Positions 1-12,807 of a stretch of DNA of 64,000 nt are shown here, piece by piece. A model generated the notes under the pieces. It was given only the letters and a program-made list of their open reading frames with translations, searched no databases and was not told the origin of the DNA. Location: assembly GCF_000213175.1 (NCBI RefSeq), contig NW_009799099.1, forward strand, positions 1,439,560-1,503,559, read 5' to 3'. The translations under genes were made by a program, and so were the position numbers. How positions within the stretch are numbered: position 1 is the stretch's first letter; each line of letters starts with the position of its first letter. The stretch is from Neurospora tetrasperma FGSC 2508. Taxonomy: Eukaryota > Ascomycota > Sordariomycetes > Sordariales > Sordariaceae.

Positions 1-5
1 GTGAT

Positions 6-40
6 AGCGGCAAGCGGCAAGCGGCAAGCGGCAAGCGGCA
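6..40. repeat. Heptanucleotide tandem repeat, 5 copies
   Basis: Five perfect copies of AGCGGCA, followed by AATG. It lies in non-coding sequence at the window edge. Confidence 0.95.
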
Positions 41-149
41 AATGTAGGTACCTACCTATGTGATGCAAAAATCGGAACAGTTTCCACTTGCACCTGACAG
101 TTTAGAGAGCTCGGCGATGTTGGGCCAGAAGGTCTGTCGTTTCAATCCG

Positions 150-167
150 CCCCCCCCCCCCCCCCCC
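150..167. repeat. C homopolymer, 18 bases
   Basis: An uninterrupted run of 18 C in non-coding sequence. Exact length in such runs is unreliable in most sequencing methods. Confidence 0.9.
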
Positions 168-1707
168 TGGAAAGTTTTGCGGGGTGGTAATGACGCAAGC
201 ACGCAACAAGGGCCGTTTTGAGTCCACATGGCGATTCAGTTCTTCAACTCCAATAAATGTGCGAAGAGAGAAAGCAGAACGTTCCCGATCAAAACACCTC
301 TCCACCTTGGTGTCTTAGATATGCCTATGTCTTGCGTCCAAAAACTGGGAATAGCTCCAAACACTTTTCCTCATCATGTCTCACTATTACCTACCGGAAC
401 AAACATCGTTCAACTTCGGCATCTGTTGCAAGGAATCCATGCAAGGAACCAGGTGGTCGGTGATTCAAGGAATTCACTAAATATACAAACCGGAAAAATG
501 TGAAACCACCAACACCTTCCTAAAACGGAAACCGAAGTTATGGTATTAGTGCTGACTCACCTCAACTCACCCTCCTTTAACAACACTGAGTGACGAAGAT
601 TGTCAAAAGATACAATACGAAGGCTCGGAGGCTTTCGATGGGTGGTGACCGAGGGTAGCAGTACGTACAGCACCCGCTCCAATCCCCGGGACCCACAAAT
701 GCAGCTGCTGCATCGATCACCATGGCAACACATGGGGGAAATCGGTTGTTCTGAGACACGAACCCGTACTGCGTGAGACGGACAGAAATCCCACTACTGC
801 CATTTGCAAGTTTTTTGTTGTTTGTCACTTGGCAGGTTGTAGGCATCCTCAACCCCCTTGCTAAGGAAGAAAACAGAGCCGAAGAGACGTAGGAATACGA
901 CTTGGCGATACAGGATGTATATTGACCCATCGACTACACTAGAATTACTGCCATGCAAGTGAAGGATGCAAAGATTAATGTATCAACAACCCGAAATCCC
1001 TTTCGTTGATTGGTATTATTTGATTCTTTGTTCCCCTGATTCGCCAATCGGGGCGGCCCATGGTAGAAGTTTAAGTTGGTGATCAGTCACCCAACTCGAA
1101 TAAATCACCCATCCTACCGTGCCAACCAACCGCCCCCTATCTAACCTAACCGCCGCCGCAGCCACCGTCCTCAGGTTCTACGTTCCAGAACCGGTTCCTC
1201 TCTCTCTATTCTTCCCTTTTGAACCCCGAATGATGTAAAACGATAATTGGTATCCCTTGAACAGAACAGAAAACAAAGCTCCAGCCAGTTGCGTAATAAG
1301 CAAGAAAGAAGTGAAGTAGAATGAAAAAAAGGAATATGCCGTGCCGCAAGAGGAACATATGATGAGAAAGAAAAGAAAAAAGCCCTTTCCCTTTTCTCTT
1401 CGTCTCTCTTCCTTTTATGCTTGGCCACCTACCAATGCGGTGCAAAAAAAAACATGTATGATAAAATGCTGAATGACGCTCGCAATCCATCCGTCCACCA
1501 CAACCGAGGGAAAAAAACAGAGTTCAGACAATAATAATAAGACACGAACAAGAAAATAATGGCATCTCTTCTCCCTCTTTCCTCTGCTCTTCCCCTCATC
1601 TTAAGCCATGTGTTTGGCTTTTCGCACTCTTAATGGTAGTTTGGTTGCCTCTGTACCTCCTCTTCACCTTCTCTTCACTTCCCGACCCAGGCCTCTTCAT
1701 CGCCTCA

Positions 1708-4514
1708 CTAAGATCCCGCAACAGGTCCCCACCGATGCTGCAATCCATCCGTCCACCTCGCATACAGCAAATCCGACAGTGCCTTGCAGTGCTCCATGCC
1801 CGCTACCGCCGGCTGGCCCGGGTACTTTGCCTCGAGCGCCGCCCGCTCGCGCAGCTCTCTGCTGCTGCTCTCCCTTACGCGCTCCTGCTTCTCGGGGGAT
1901 CGGCTGCTGGCATGGGACGACTGCGACGACTCTCTTCGTTGATGGTGCTGGGGTGGTGGAAGTTGATGAGAGGACGAGTTGGAAGACTCCTTTCGTCTGT
2001 GGGCGGCTTGCTGTAACTGGGCCTGCTGTTGCTGTTGTAGCTGCTGGGCAAGCTGTTGCGAGCTGGCCTCTCTTCGCTGCTTTTCTTGCTGGAGGACCGG
2101 GTGCGAGAGTTGTTGTTGAAGGGACGGCGGGTTTTCCTTTTTTTGAAGTAACGGGGCGGAATGTTGCTGCAAGAGCTGGGGCTCCTTCTTTTGAGGTGAG
2201 GGGGTTGATTGTATTAGTTGAGGCTGCTGTATTTGCTGAATAGGGGTTCCTTGGGCTGCTGCCATTACGGAAGACGGCCTGCTGCTGCTGCTGCTGCTGC
2301 TGCTGCTACTACTACTCGTCCTTTCTGCGGTGGGCTTCGGTGTGGACATGGGCGCTGCTACGACACTCTCCCGCCTTGGTCTAGGGCTAGCCAAGGGTGT
2401 GTTCAGCTGGCTGGTCATCAGTTTTGTCGGACTAGCAGAAAGCATCGGCTTCTGTGGGGAGCGCGATGGAGTCTGTGGGATGTTGTGGTTTTGAGTGACA
2501 CCGGCTGATGTCGATGGCCGTTGGTTGAGGTCGCGATTCTTGCTCTGCGGTGTGCCATCTACAGATTTTCTGTGAAGGTGCTGACCGGGCGAGATCTTGC
2601 TGGCGTTCAGTAGTGCTGCACTGAGCCTGTTATCCTGTGATATTGAGCAAAGGAGGTGTCTGAGAAGGTGATAGGCTCCTTCAGGGTCCACCGAGTCGAG
2701 GTGGGCAAAGGCATCGGACAGATTAGCCAGGGCCTCACGCTTGGTTGAGGGACCGGTTTGCGCATGAAGCTCGTCGAGGGCAGGCTCAATGGCCTTGTGA
2801 TAAAGACGACGACCGAGGAGCGCTTCCTTGCTAGTGGGCTCGATAGGCGCCTGCATCGCGGAGGGAGGTCGGTTCTCGTCATTGACCACCTCTTGGGGCT
2901 GTTCCTGGTGAATTTTCGGACCCTCGTGCTCGGAAGGTACACGACGAAAGAGTCGCATAGTCGAACCCGAGTTGCCGAAGGACATATCCGTCTGAAGGGG
3001 CCTCTTTGCTGCTGCGACAGGTGGGCGTGGTGAGCCAGTCGAGGTGGAAAGTCGCCGTTGCTGATGAGCGGCCGCGGCCGATGGCTGTCGCCGTACTGTT
3101 GCTTTCCTTACCGTCTGAGGGGTAGAGGGCTGCAGGGGACCATCTCTGACTTCCATTCTTCGCATGCCTTCTTCAGTCTCCCGGACCCTTGATGGATCCC
3201 TGGATTTTGTGGGAGTAGTGCTGACGTTCAAAAGGTTCTTGGGTAGCGCAACCGACTTGATCGTATCAAACACCCACTCGTCATCATCGTCCTTGGGGCT
3301 CATGGTGTGAAGGGTTTCCTGGTAAAAGACGGGAAGCTTGACGCGGTCCTGCTTGGCGTCCCACATCTGCTTGCGCTCGATCAGTTCCTGCAGCGCCTCG
3401 ACCCTTCCAGCTGTGCGGATAAATCGATGCCTGAGCAGGTCTCTAGCTGTCGGGCGCTGGGCAGGGTCTTTGATCAGACAATGAGCGACAAAGTCCTTGA
3501 ACTCTCTGCTGAACTTGCCCTCCAGTCGTGGTGGTGGGTTTTTGGGAATCTGAAAAAGGACCTTCATCGGGTGGATATTCGCATATGGAGGCTCGCCGAC
3601 AGCCAGTTCGATGGCAGTGATACCGAGCGACCAGATGTCGGCCTTGAAGTCGTAGCCAGCCTGCTGGATGACCTCGGGGGCCATCCAGAACGGGGTGCCG
3701 ACAAAGGTATTGCGTTGAGACTTCATATGTGTCAACTGCGCTGCAACGCCAAAATCAGCGAGCTTGACCTTTCCGGCTTCCGAGAGCAGGACATTGGCGG
3801 CTTTGATGTCGCGATGGATCTTTCCTTCGGAGTGTAGGTAATCGAGGCCGAGGAGGAGTTCGCGGCAGACGATGGCGATGTGTACTTCGCCAAAGTTTCC
3901 CGGTTTGAGCTGGCGCACACAATCTTGTTTAGCAAGCAGGGAAAAGAGACATGGTATGCGACAGCAATAGCAAAGGGACCAGACTTACGAGGTCCAAACA
4001 GGAACCTCCCCCGAGAAATTCCATCACGATCCATAGCTTGTGGCCGCGCAAGAAGCTCGCCTTGTATTGGGTGACGTAAGAGCTGGCGCATGTGCTGAGC
4101 ACCGAGATCTCTTGTTGAATTTCCTGGATATCATCCTCGCTGGATTCGAGGTCAATCTAAAGGGGCGCAAAAGTTCAGTTAGTTTGCTGTCGAGGCTGGA
4201 CGTCTCCTTGGTTCTTCCTTGTCATGGAATGCGATGTGATGCGATGCGATGCGATGCAGCCCAATGCGACAACAACGTACATGCTTGATGGCCACTGTTT
4301 CGCCCGTGGTCTTGTCAATTCCCTTGTAAACGACGCCAAAACTGCCTCCTGTGGGTGTTGGAACACCAAACCAAAAAGTCAGCCTCTCATTTTTTTATAC
4401 TTACTTTTCCCCTCCTCCACAGCTCTTCCGGTGGCTGGATGTGGAAGTGGGATGCGACTTACGGCCAAGTTCTTCCAGCACTTGGTAGTGGTTGGCGACT
4501 CCTTCGTCGGCCAT
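1708..4514 (-). CDS. GCK-family (Ste20-related) protein kinase
   Basis: Serine/threonine kinase of the germinal centre kinase group (Sid1/Nak1/MST-like), which in fungi acts in septation-initiation or morphogenesis (MOR) signalling. Model: exons 4514-4463, 4348-4281, 4156-3989, 3909-1708, giving 829 residues. Splice phases close exactly, and the first junction completes the glycine loop GRGSFG (17-22). Visible motifs are ATP-binding Lys39 in VAIKH, HRD with catalytic Asp130, DFG Asp148, GTPFWMAPE (about 167-175) with the activation-loop Thr, and the domain end near residue 270. The roughly 550-residue tail is low complexity, with poly-Ser from a GCT repeat (2280-2310), Gln-rich stretches, and one more ordered helical piece around [20 protein letters not shown] cannot decide between the SID1 and MST-1/Nak1 orthologues from sequence alone, so no symbol is given. 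The next gene, CYK3, is divergent across 4.2 kb. Confidence 0.93.
4225..4256. repeat. Imperfect GATGC pentamer repeat in kinase intron 2
   Basis: Several tandem GATGC/GATGT units within the 124-nt intron (4157-4280) of the GCK kinase. The repeat is intronic and makes this intron longer than most in the window. Confidence 0.8.
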
Positions 4515-7500
4515 CTTTTTCAGTTACAGGAGGGTGATTGTCGCGAGTCGCGATGGACGGCAGGTCAAGTGCGCGCGACTACCTACCCAACCACTCGCTG
4601 GCGACCACTGGTGGTGGAGTAAGTAGGTCCGTTGGAGGTGACCTCTTTTGGTGGTGGTCCAGTCCGTGTCCAGCGATGTTCAGGGCGAGTCGTGGTGGAG
4701 TACTTTTTTTCGCTTAGAAACTGCCGCTGACCGCAAATCGACTGCAGATTAAGGATGGTGGGGTGGACGGAAAAGGGGGGCAACCCGGTCGGCTGGGGTC
4801 CGTCCAAATAAATAAAGGGAAAACAAAAAAGGGAAGAAAAAGACGGTGTCTGATGTTTCTTGTTGACGAGTACCCAGAACACAACCGCTTCGAGGTTGAG
4901 CCAGGTGAGTGAGGGAGGACGAAGGGCCAGCTCGCTACATATGTATAAGTCCCCCAATATCAAGTCCCTAGTAAGGTGCTAGGTCTAGTTGTTTGAGGAG
5001 CTGCAAGTCAACATCCAACTCGTGTGTGCGCTGCTGCAGGCGGGCTCAGCACAGGACCTTGAACTGGGCTGAATGGCCAGCGGAAGCGGGCGCCCAATGT
5101 TTAATCTAAATCTTGGTTTTCGGCTAACCAGGACCGGGACTGCTAGTCACTTGTACACTGGTGTGCGAGCGGCTGTCGAATGGGAGGGGGCACGGGCCAT
5201 TTCCGTAGCAGGTCGGGCACCGCAGGGCTGAAGTAACCTGGCACTTGTCACAGATCTCGGAGATTACTGCTGGCGATAGTCGCGGATGGTCGTCGACCCC
5301 CGTTCGCTTCTCGTATTGCGGCTATCGCAATAACTGTATCTGGCGGTGGAAGTGTTGCCTCGTCTCCATCCTGCGTGCTCCCGTTTGGTTCGACAATGGG
5401 CAATTGCGCAGAGCGGCTGAGCGAGGGATGTGTGTGGTTTACATACCTCGAAGGATGGCGATGAGAAAAGGCTATGCCCTGCATTCCGTGTGTCTCTGGA
5501 TCATTGGGTGTACCTGCTGGTAGCGCAAGTCTCCAAGTCTTGGAAAAGGCCTGCTAAGGGCAGTGCGAGACACTCAGCCAATCGCAGTACACGGTTGCGG
5601 GAGGCCATGCGTAATTTCTCCTTGAATCCAGATGGATACGCTCCTGGTCGCCCTAGCAAGGAATGCAGTGCCGATGCGACAAACGTCACATCGCCAACTA
5701 TTTATTGTATCCAACAACTTGGCCAAGTTTTCTCGATTGGGTAGGTGGGGCTTTCATGCTTCCGTTCAGTCCAAGCTGAGTGTACACAGAACCAAACACT
5801 GGCCTCACTGCCCTCACACGCCTGCAACGCTGAGAATGCTGCGACGATGCGACGAATGCTGCCCGGGGTGGATTTCTGTGGTTTCCCATGGCAACACTCT
5901 CAAAGGTCCCGCGCTTATGGCCAGTCAGCATCGAGCTGGGGGCCTACCGAAGCGCGTCTCGAGCAACGGGCGCGCACTGCAGCAGATGAGGTGAGACAAG
6001 ACCACACTAGCGACGGGACTGGGCAATGCATCAAGCCCCCACAGGCATCTTGAGGCATAATCGAACCTGGACGCCCCGAGCACGCGGCTCCGTTTGTTGT
6101 GCATTGTGCGATGTGCAGCGGCAAGGGAACAAGGGGGGCAGGGCATGAGCATGGGCATGAATGGTGGGCGGTTTGCAGTTGGACTTTTTTCTTCAGGTGG
6201 CTTTTGCAGCAGGCCGGCCTAGTCTGCAAGTCACGCGAGTCTTCCCTCTGCCTCCAACCCGCTCCGCATCTGCGACTCTGCGCCGTCTGCTGCGCAAGTG
6301 CGCCGTTGCTGACTTTGATTTTTTTTTCTTGTGTTGCATATTCGAGCACGCGGCATGATAGCTCGGACGAGACCGGGCCTGAGCTCCAATTCGAAACACA
6401 AACTGCAACCTAATCGGATCCTGTGTGCGCAGTGCAGCGCAGTGTGCATGCGGAGCCTGTCTCCCTTGATGCAGAATTTCTGGGTACTTGGTGTTTTCCG
6501 GTGTTTGATGTTTTGGCATTGGAACACATGGACAGCCTACGGATAGACAGACGCTTGGACGATATCGATCATTAGGGCTACCTCTATGTAAAGATACGTA
6601 ACTTTTCTACTTCGCCCTGTTCTGGTAGCCAAGCAGTGTCTCTTGGCGCCAAGTCGCTGGCTATCCTGAAACCACTTTTTCTTTCAACGCTTTCGTCATA
6701 ACCCCACGATGATTCACTGCATTGAGAAACTGATAGCACCAGTAAATCCAGCGCGCCCGAAAGGGGGCTTTTTTCTTCAGTCCGTTTTATATTGGCCCGT
6801 GCGGGGACTGATGCAGCGGTTGTGAAGAAAATCGCAGGTACTTGGGTTTGGTTGGCTTAGTTGCAAGATGCAGGTGGAAAAGATACGTATCTTTTGTTTG
6901 GTTACAATGTTCAAGTTCATTTTCGCTTGGACGGATGGAAGAAGAATAACGGAAGGCTAGAGACTGTTTCATCCCATCGTACTCGTTCGAGTTTCGATTC
7001 TGCGGGGGAGGTATTCCTTGTTTGCGTTGCGCGCTAGTATTTATCAATGGGCATGGCGGGATGGCCGGACGGATGTACGTAGGTTGCATGTACACTCGCA
7101 TAAAACTCATTACCACAGCGATTACTTGCAGTGACCGGGCTGGCTGTACCTGCTTGGGTTTGAAGAAGCATCAAAGTATGTAGATACGGAGCAGGCCGAA
7201 TCGTCTCGGAGCATCGCTCCAGAGAGAGCAAATCAGCGACAGGCACGGGCGGGATTCGTTTCTTGTTTGTCTATTTTCAAGGAAACTGGTTGTAGTGTGG
7301 TGCATGTATACAGTTGATCGACCTCCACGCGGCGGAACCCACACGTTCGGCTGACTTGCTTGACAGTCGAAGATTCTCCCGAGTTGAAAGACATTGCCCT
7401 AACACCGGGCTCCCTAGGAAGGTGACCCTTGCTCAGCATTTGATCCTGGTTGTGTTAGTGACTGTGGTCTCCAACTTCTCCAACCAAACAAGGGCAACCT

Positions 7501-8682
7501 ACACTAACAACCACACATCAACTTGGCCGTTGCGTCAATCCTCTTGTTCCCAGAAAGATTAGCACCTTGCACCTTGCACCTTGCACTTCCCGATGCCATG
7601 GCCTCCATGTATGTACATAGTACACTATGCAGCAAGTGGTGCGCATTGTTCCTTGATTGACCGGAAGCTTAACGGGAGGAAAGCTACCTTTCCCTGAAAG
7701 TACCTCGACACTGTTTTGCGGGGAATATCAAAAAAGCCCCCTGTCAATCCCTTCAAGCCTCTGGCCGATTCTTGCTGCTTTGTTTAGTTGGAATTGGGTG
7801 GTTGGGGAGATCCCGCCCGCGTCCTGCGTCTCACAGACATTTTCAACAAGAGCTGAGAGGTGACTGAAGGGAGCCACTGAACAACAAAGCCACGCACAAG
7901 GGACGGGAACACTACTTACTATACACTGCAACCTCAAACTGACACAACCTGAGCCTCCCTGAGTCGACGTTCAGCAAGAGCCCGCCGCCCATAAGCTCAC
8001 CAACTTGCGCCGAACCAAACCTACCTACCACAACCCTTGACCAGAACAGAGAGACGGCAAAGGGAACACTACTAGGTCAGACAGATACATCGACACGGCT
8101 GCCTGGGCGACAGACAATCCCATCATACTAGCCGGTGAGAGAATCGAATAGCGAGACAGTCCTTGTCGTCGGTTTCTCTCTGCCCGACCCGACTCCAACT
8201 CTCTCTCTTTCTCTCTCTCCCCTTCTGCACCTGAAGCGGATTCCCCATTTTTGCAGCTCCACCTCGGATGCCTCATACAGGCTTATAGCTCCAATTCGGT
8301 GTGGTCTGGATCCATCCCATCTTCAGCTGCGCCAGGTCTTTCTGTCTGTCTGTCTGTCTGTCTGTCTGTCCAAAGGTTTTTGCTTGGGTCCTGGTCCTTG
8401 GGCTGTAAGCGTTTGCTTTGCTTTGCTGTTTTCCGTCCGCTCGTTCGTCCGAACGCCTTCCTTGCTCCCAGGTTTGTTGCTTTTGCAAGTGGTGTGGGCC
8501 GACCGACATTTGTTGTTGACATAGCAACCAACCTGCACGGGAACTACCACAACCAAGCCTGCACCGCCCGTCCGCCGCCGCCGTGTGTACGTGCGGGCTC
8601 GAGTGCAGACGCCTTGGAGTTCCACCGCCCCTGACCTGCAACCCGACTGACAGACACCTGCCCGCCGCGACTCGACCAAGAT
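4515..8682. other. 4.2 kb divergent spacer between GCK kinase and CYK3
   Basis: It contains the promoters and 5' leaders of both flanking genes. Small open frames are scattered on both strands; none has a recognisable domain, consistent codon use or a chain of splice sites. Repeats include about three CACCTTG units near 7562-7586, CT-rich tracts near 8200-8222 and a TCTG microsatellite at 8341-8370. No tRNA-like or transposon-like sequence was seen. Confidence 0.55.
8341..8370. repeat. (TCTG)n microsatellite, 30 bp
   Basis: Seven and a half perfect TCTG units in the presumed 5' leader of CYK3, within a longer pyrimidine-rich tract. Confidence 0.95.
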
Positions 8683-11600
8683 ATGGTTCCCGCACCACCA
8701 CCAGTCCCGACGCGGTTCCCTTGTTGGGTTCGGGCTGTCTACTCGTGGGGAGGAGAGGTGCGTGCCTACTAGACAGATATACTGCAATTACCTTCCTGCG
8801 GTCCGTCTTGCCCAGCAATCGCGAGTGCCAATGCTGCTTCCCATCCGGCTCCAACATCCAAGCTGTGATAGCCTGACTGACCGATCCTCGTGTGCTTGCA
8901 GAACAAACGCGACCTCGGTTTCATCGAAGGCGACCTAATAGAATGTCTCAACGCTGGCGACGGCTCATGGTGGACGGGGAGGCTATGGCGCGACAGGAGG
9001 GCAATTGGCGTCTTCCCCTCCAACTTCGTCGAGCTGATGCCCGAAAACTTCAGGCCGACAAGCAGATCCACGAGCCCCATGGCTTCCAGCAACTCGCCCA
9101 GTCCCAGCGGCACCCCGCAAAAGTCGAGGACCTTTCGGAAACCCTTCGAGGCCTACTCAAAGGCCCCCCATTATACGACAGCAAAAGTCCCCGAGACCTA
9201 CAAGGATGGCTCTGTAAGCCGACCCCCGCGCGCTGGCTCGATTCGACCACGATCACGAGGACCCATAGGGCACCCAGGAGGAAGAGAGGGCGGGCATGGC
9301 TACGGATATCCCCACGGCGGTCCTCATCCGCCTAGCCATGGAGGGAGGGCACCGTCACCGGCACCATTCAGAGCTGCGTCGCCGAATCCCTACCGAGCAC
9401 CCTCTCCGGCTCCGTATCCGGTACCGATACCGCCGCCTCTAGCCGGGTCACCAGCACCGACAGGACCCTTCCGGGCAGCATCACCGTCGCCGTACAGGGA
9501 AGCATCGCCAGCACCATACCGCCCCCGAGCTTCGTCGCCCGCCCCATACGTGCCCTCCCCCGCGCCATACCACCCCCATTCGCACTCACCGTCACCGGCA
9601 CCGCTCCGAAACACATCGCCATCCAGGTCACGATCTCCTTACAAGCATCAGCTGGATTACAGGGGAACACCACCAATCAGAGATGCGTCGCCAGCCAGAG
9701 CGTATTCGCCAATGAGAGCTCACTCCCCCGCGCCGCCATCGCCAGCACCCTCGTACAGGCCCTACCGACCTCCCCAGCTCCAGGATGGCCAATATCAGGA
9801 AGGAGGTCCCGGGGGAGGGGATTCACCGCCTCCACCGCCCCCTCCGCACCGCAACCCCGTTTCACGACATGGATCCAAAAACTCCTACAACGGGGACCAG
9901 CATTCACAATACCAACCACAATACTATGAGGATATACCACGACCAAATTCCACGGCTCCATACAACCAGAGTTCCAATGGCTACCCAATGGCAAGGACAC
10001 CTTCACCATGCCCTCCTTCACCGGCGGCATCAGGGGCTATGACTCCATCACCGTTGAGAGAGGCCATGGATGATGTGATGGAGCAGTTGGACGTGTTGAG
10101 CGGCGGCGGTAAACTTCCTCGCGATGGATCTCCGGAGCCTCTCGACCCCTGGGCGCCCGAGGCTTTTGAAGAAATTCACCAAAAATCGAGGAAAGCTCGG
10201 GATAAACGACCTCAAAGTACCATGTTAATCGACGAGGGATACGAAACATACAGTGGGACTGGCTCGAGCTTGGTAGGACCGACGTCCAAACCGCCCCAAC
10301 CACAAGATGAGCCATCACGCCTCCCACAGTTAAGTAACTACGTCGAGAGGATGGAATCCAGGTTGAGGACCATGCACCAGCATAGCGCCAGCATGAATAA
10401 CATTACTGAAGGCCCCCCTCCTCCTCCTAAAAGTCCGTTCATGAACAGGCCAAAGTCATCAATCGAGTCCCGAGTGGCGGCAGACCCAAGGCTTAGGAAA
10501 AAGAAGTCATCATATGATATGGGACGACAGACTCTTGATCGAAGTTCGACCACCAAAACCACGTCGACTAATGCATCCGATGCCCCAAGCAATGTCACCT
10601 TTTCCTCGGCAACAACTGACAGTACTAATCGGAGTCTGATGAGTGGTGTTTCAGCGGGGGGCATAAGCGCCACAAGTGCTGGAAGCTTGGCCAGGAAGAA
10701 CCGAATTAGGGCTCACAGTGCGCTCAGCATCCGGGAGGAATCCGACCGCCCAGAAACTCCCTTCACGGGGATAACGTACCACAGCAGCCATGCTTCGGAG
10801 AATGTGCATGTGCAACCAAAGTCCCGTACCGACCTTGGCCAAGAGGACTCGATGGGTAACCTGGGAGGCCTTGTTACCCCAAAACCGAAGAAGCAGAACT
10901 TTATCAAGCGAATTCTCGAGTCCGCCAAGACCGGGGTTGCCAACAGCAGAAATAGCATTGCTTCTGCAGGGTCATCCTCACCGACTAAATCAGCGACAAA
11001 TCCGCTTTCTGCTCTATCTGGAGGTCCGTCCCTGTTACCAGCGAAGAATATTGGGAGGGAAGGCATGGGCAGTGGTGTTGACTGGGTCCAGGTTCGGCGA
11101 GACGTCAACCGTTCCAACTCTTTGAGCCAGAACGAGCGTACGGAACGAAAGGAAAGATGTCAAATGCTGGACCATCCAGCTTTGAATCCCGTGGAGGAAC
11201 TGTACAACAGCATCAATGGCGATGAGGGCGCCGATGGAATGCCCGTCCAGGAGCCCTTCAACTATCTAACTATTAACCTGAGCCAGGTCGACAAGAACTC
11301 CCGCTTTGTGGCCAGCCTGCCCCCCACCACGACGGCTGCATCGCTTGCGGCTACCTACGTTTGCCGACCATACCATAGCGATGTTCAGCGCCTACGTGCC
11401 ATCTTCACCTGGGTTTCCGAGAAGGTTTGCTGGGAGGAGGACTTTGAGGGGCCTATCGACACGCGACGGGTTATTCACTCGAAGCGTGGATGCTCCGAAG
11501 AGTTTGCGGTTCTCGTTGCGGAGATGTGCGAAGCTGTGGGCCTGCATTGTGAGGTCGTCCGCGGTTATCTCAAGTCGCCCGGCGAGATCCCTGATGCCAA

Positions 11601-12807
11601 TATTGTTCCCCGTCCCAACCACTGGTGGAACGCGGTGATTGTTGACAACGAGTGGAGGATGATGGATACCTGTTTGGCGAGCCCGTCCTTCCCACGCCGT
11701 GCTCTGTACTCGAGTTGGAACAGCTCTCAAGCGGACCCCTGGTGGTTCCTAGCACGCCCTACCGAGATCTGCTGGACGCATATCCCCGAACACCACGAAC
11801 AACAACACATCTGCCCGCCCGTTGCTCACGAGGTCCTGCTCAATTTGCCCTGTGCCTGCCCACCATACTTCAAGAACGGTCTGGACATGTTTGACTACAA
11901 CACCTCTCTGATCAGGATCGAGGATCTCGAAATGGTGCACATCAAGTTCAACGTGCCAGCTGATGTCGAAATTGCCGCAGAGGTCGAGACTCGCGCCCTG
12001 ACCAAGGATAACGACGGTGATGTCTTTGAGTCTGGCGAAGTAGTCAAGAAACGTGCCCTCGCACAGGCAGAGTGGTTCGGAGGCGTCAAGCGCTACACCG
12101 TCAAGGCCCTCCTGCCCGGCGACGAAGGCACCGGCACGCTCAAGATCTACGCTGGCAAGCGTGGCCTAATGCACAGCATCAAGGACATCCCACACCCTCT
12201 CGCCTTCGCTCTTCCCATCATCCACACGGGCGAAAACCCGCCCTACGAGTTCGTCACCCGCCATCCAACCCCTCACGCCCAGCGCCATGATCTCTACATC
12301 GTCCAACCGCAATGCCAGCGCCTCGCCCTCAACAATACCTTCGTCTTCATCATCCGCCAACACCCAAGCTCGAGCTCAACCTCCGACGGCCCCATGTCCC
12401 CATCCATTACCTCCGGCAGCGCCTCTCCGATCCCCTTTCACCGCCCTTCCAGCGCCATGAGCATGACCTCGAGCGCAGCCGGTGGTTCCCAGCCCAGCAC
12501 CACCGCCGGCGGTTCTAGCAACAGCAGCAGCAGCAGCAGCAAGAAACCCGCCAAGCTGGCCATCCAAACCCCCGGCGGCAAGATCCTCCGGCTGATGAGA
12601 AAAGAGGACCGCGGAAACGGCAGAGGAACAGGCATCGGGTTCGGGAGCCGGGCGGCCGCGCAAGCAGCGGCCGAGCCGGGTGAGGAAGGGGATGGAGGCA
12701 CGTGGGAGACCATCATCAAGTGCAGCGAGCGCGGTACATGGAGGGGACTGGTGTTGGCTGATAGGACAGCCAGGTGGTGCGTTTTCGCTGAGTGGGTTTG
12801 TCAGTAA
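8683..12807 (+). CDS. CYK3-like SH3 / transglutaminase-like cytokinesis protein
   Basis: Orthologue of yeast Cyk3, which joins the contractile ring and promotes septum formation. Exons 8683-8757 and 8902-12807 give 1,326 residues. The 25-residue first exon is needed because it supplies the first SH3 strand (VRAVYSWGGE) and joins in frame to NKRDLGFIEGDLIE. SH3 spans about 16-74 and ends in FPSNFVEL. A long Pro/Ser region follows (about 100-330) with repeated SPAPYR-type units and PPPPPP stretches, likely binding sites for other SH3 proteins, then a disordered Ser-rich region. The transglutaminase-like core is about 820-960 with His932 (PNHWWNAV) and Asp947 (RMMDTC). At the nucleophile position the motif reads GCSEEFA, so Cys889 sits one residue early and Ser890 occupies the usual cysteine place. 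A C-terminal beta-rich region follows, broken by a poly-Ser insert, ending near the stop. A GTG-initiated frame at 8890 lacks the SH3 start and was not used. Confidence 0.93.

Larger units (their letters stand above)
1..1707. other. Gene-free stretch, start of window
   Basis: No convincing coding region. It holds five copies of a 7-bp unit at 6-40, an 18-base C run at 150-167, and A/T-rich sequence near 1200-1560 that is probably the 3' untranslated region of the minus-strand kinase ending at 1708. Open frames around 228-503 and 577-930 have no recognisable domain or splice context. Confidence 0.6.

Noticed and set aside
6-40. Short tandem repeat considered as a CRISPR fragment
   Set aside because: Units are 7 bp without spacers; the organism is a fungus.
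1608-2243. 211-codon + strand open frame opposite the GCK kinase tail
   Set aside because: It lies antisense to low-complexity kinase codons; the composition mirrors the Ser/Gln repeats and no domain is present.
8890-8901. GTG start for the CYK3 gene
   Set aside because: The bases are the end of an intron (TGTGCTTGCAG); the true first exon at 8683-8757 supplies the SH3 start.
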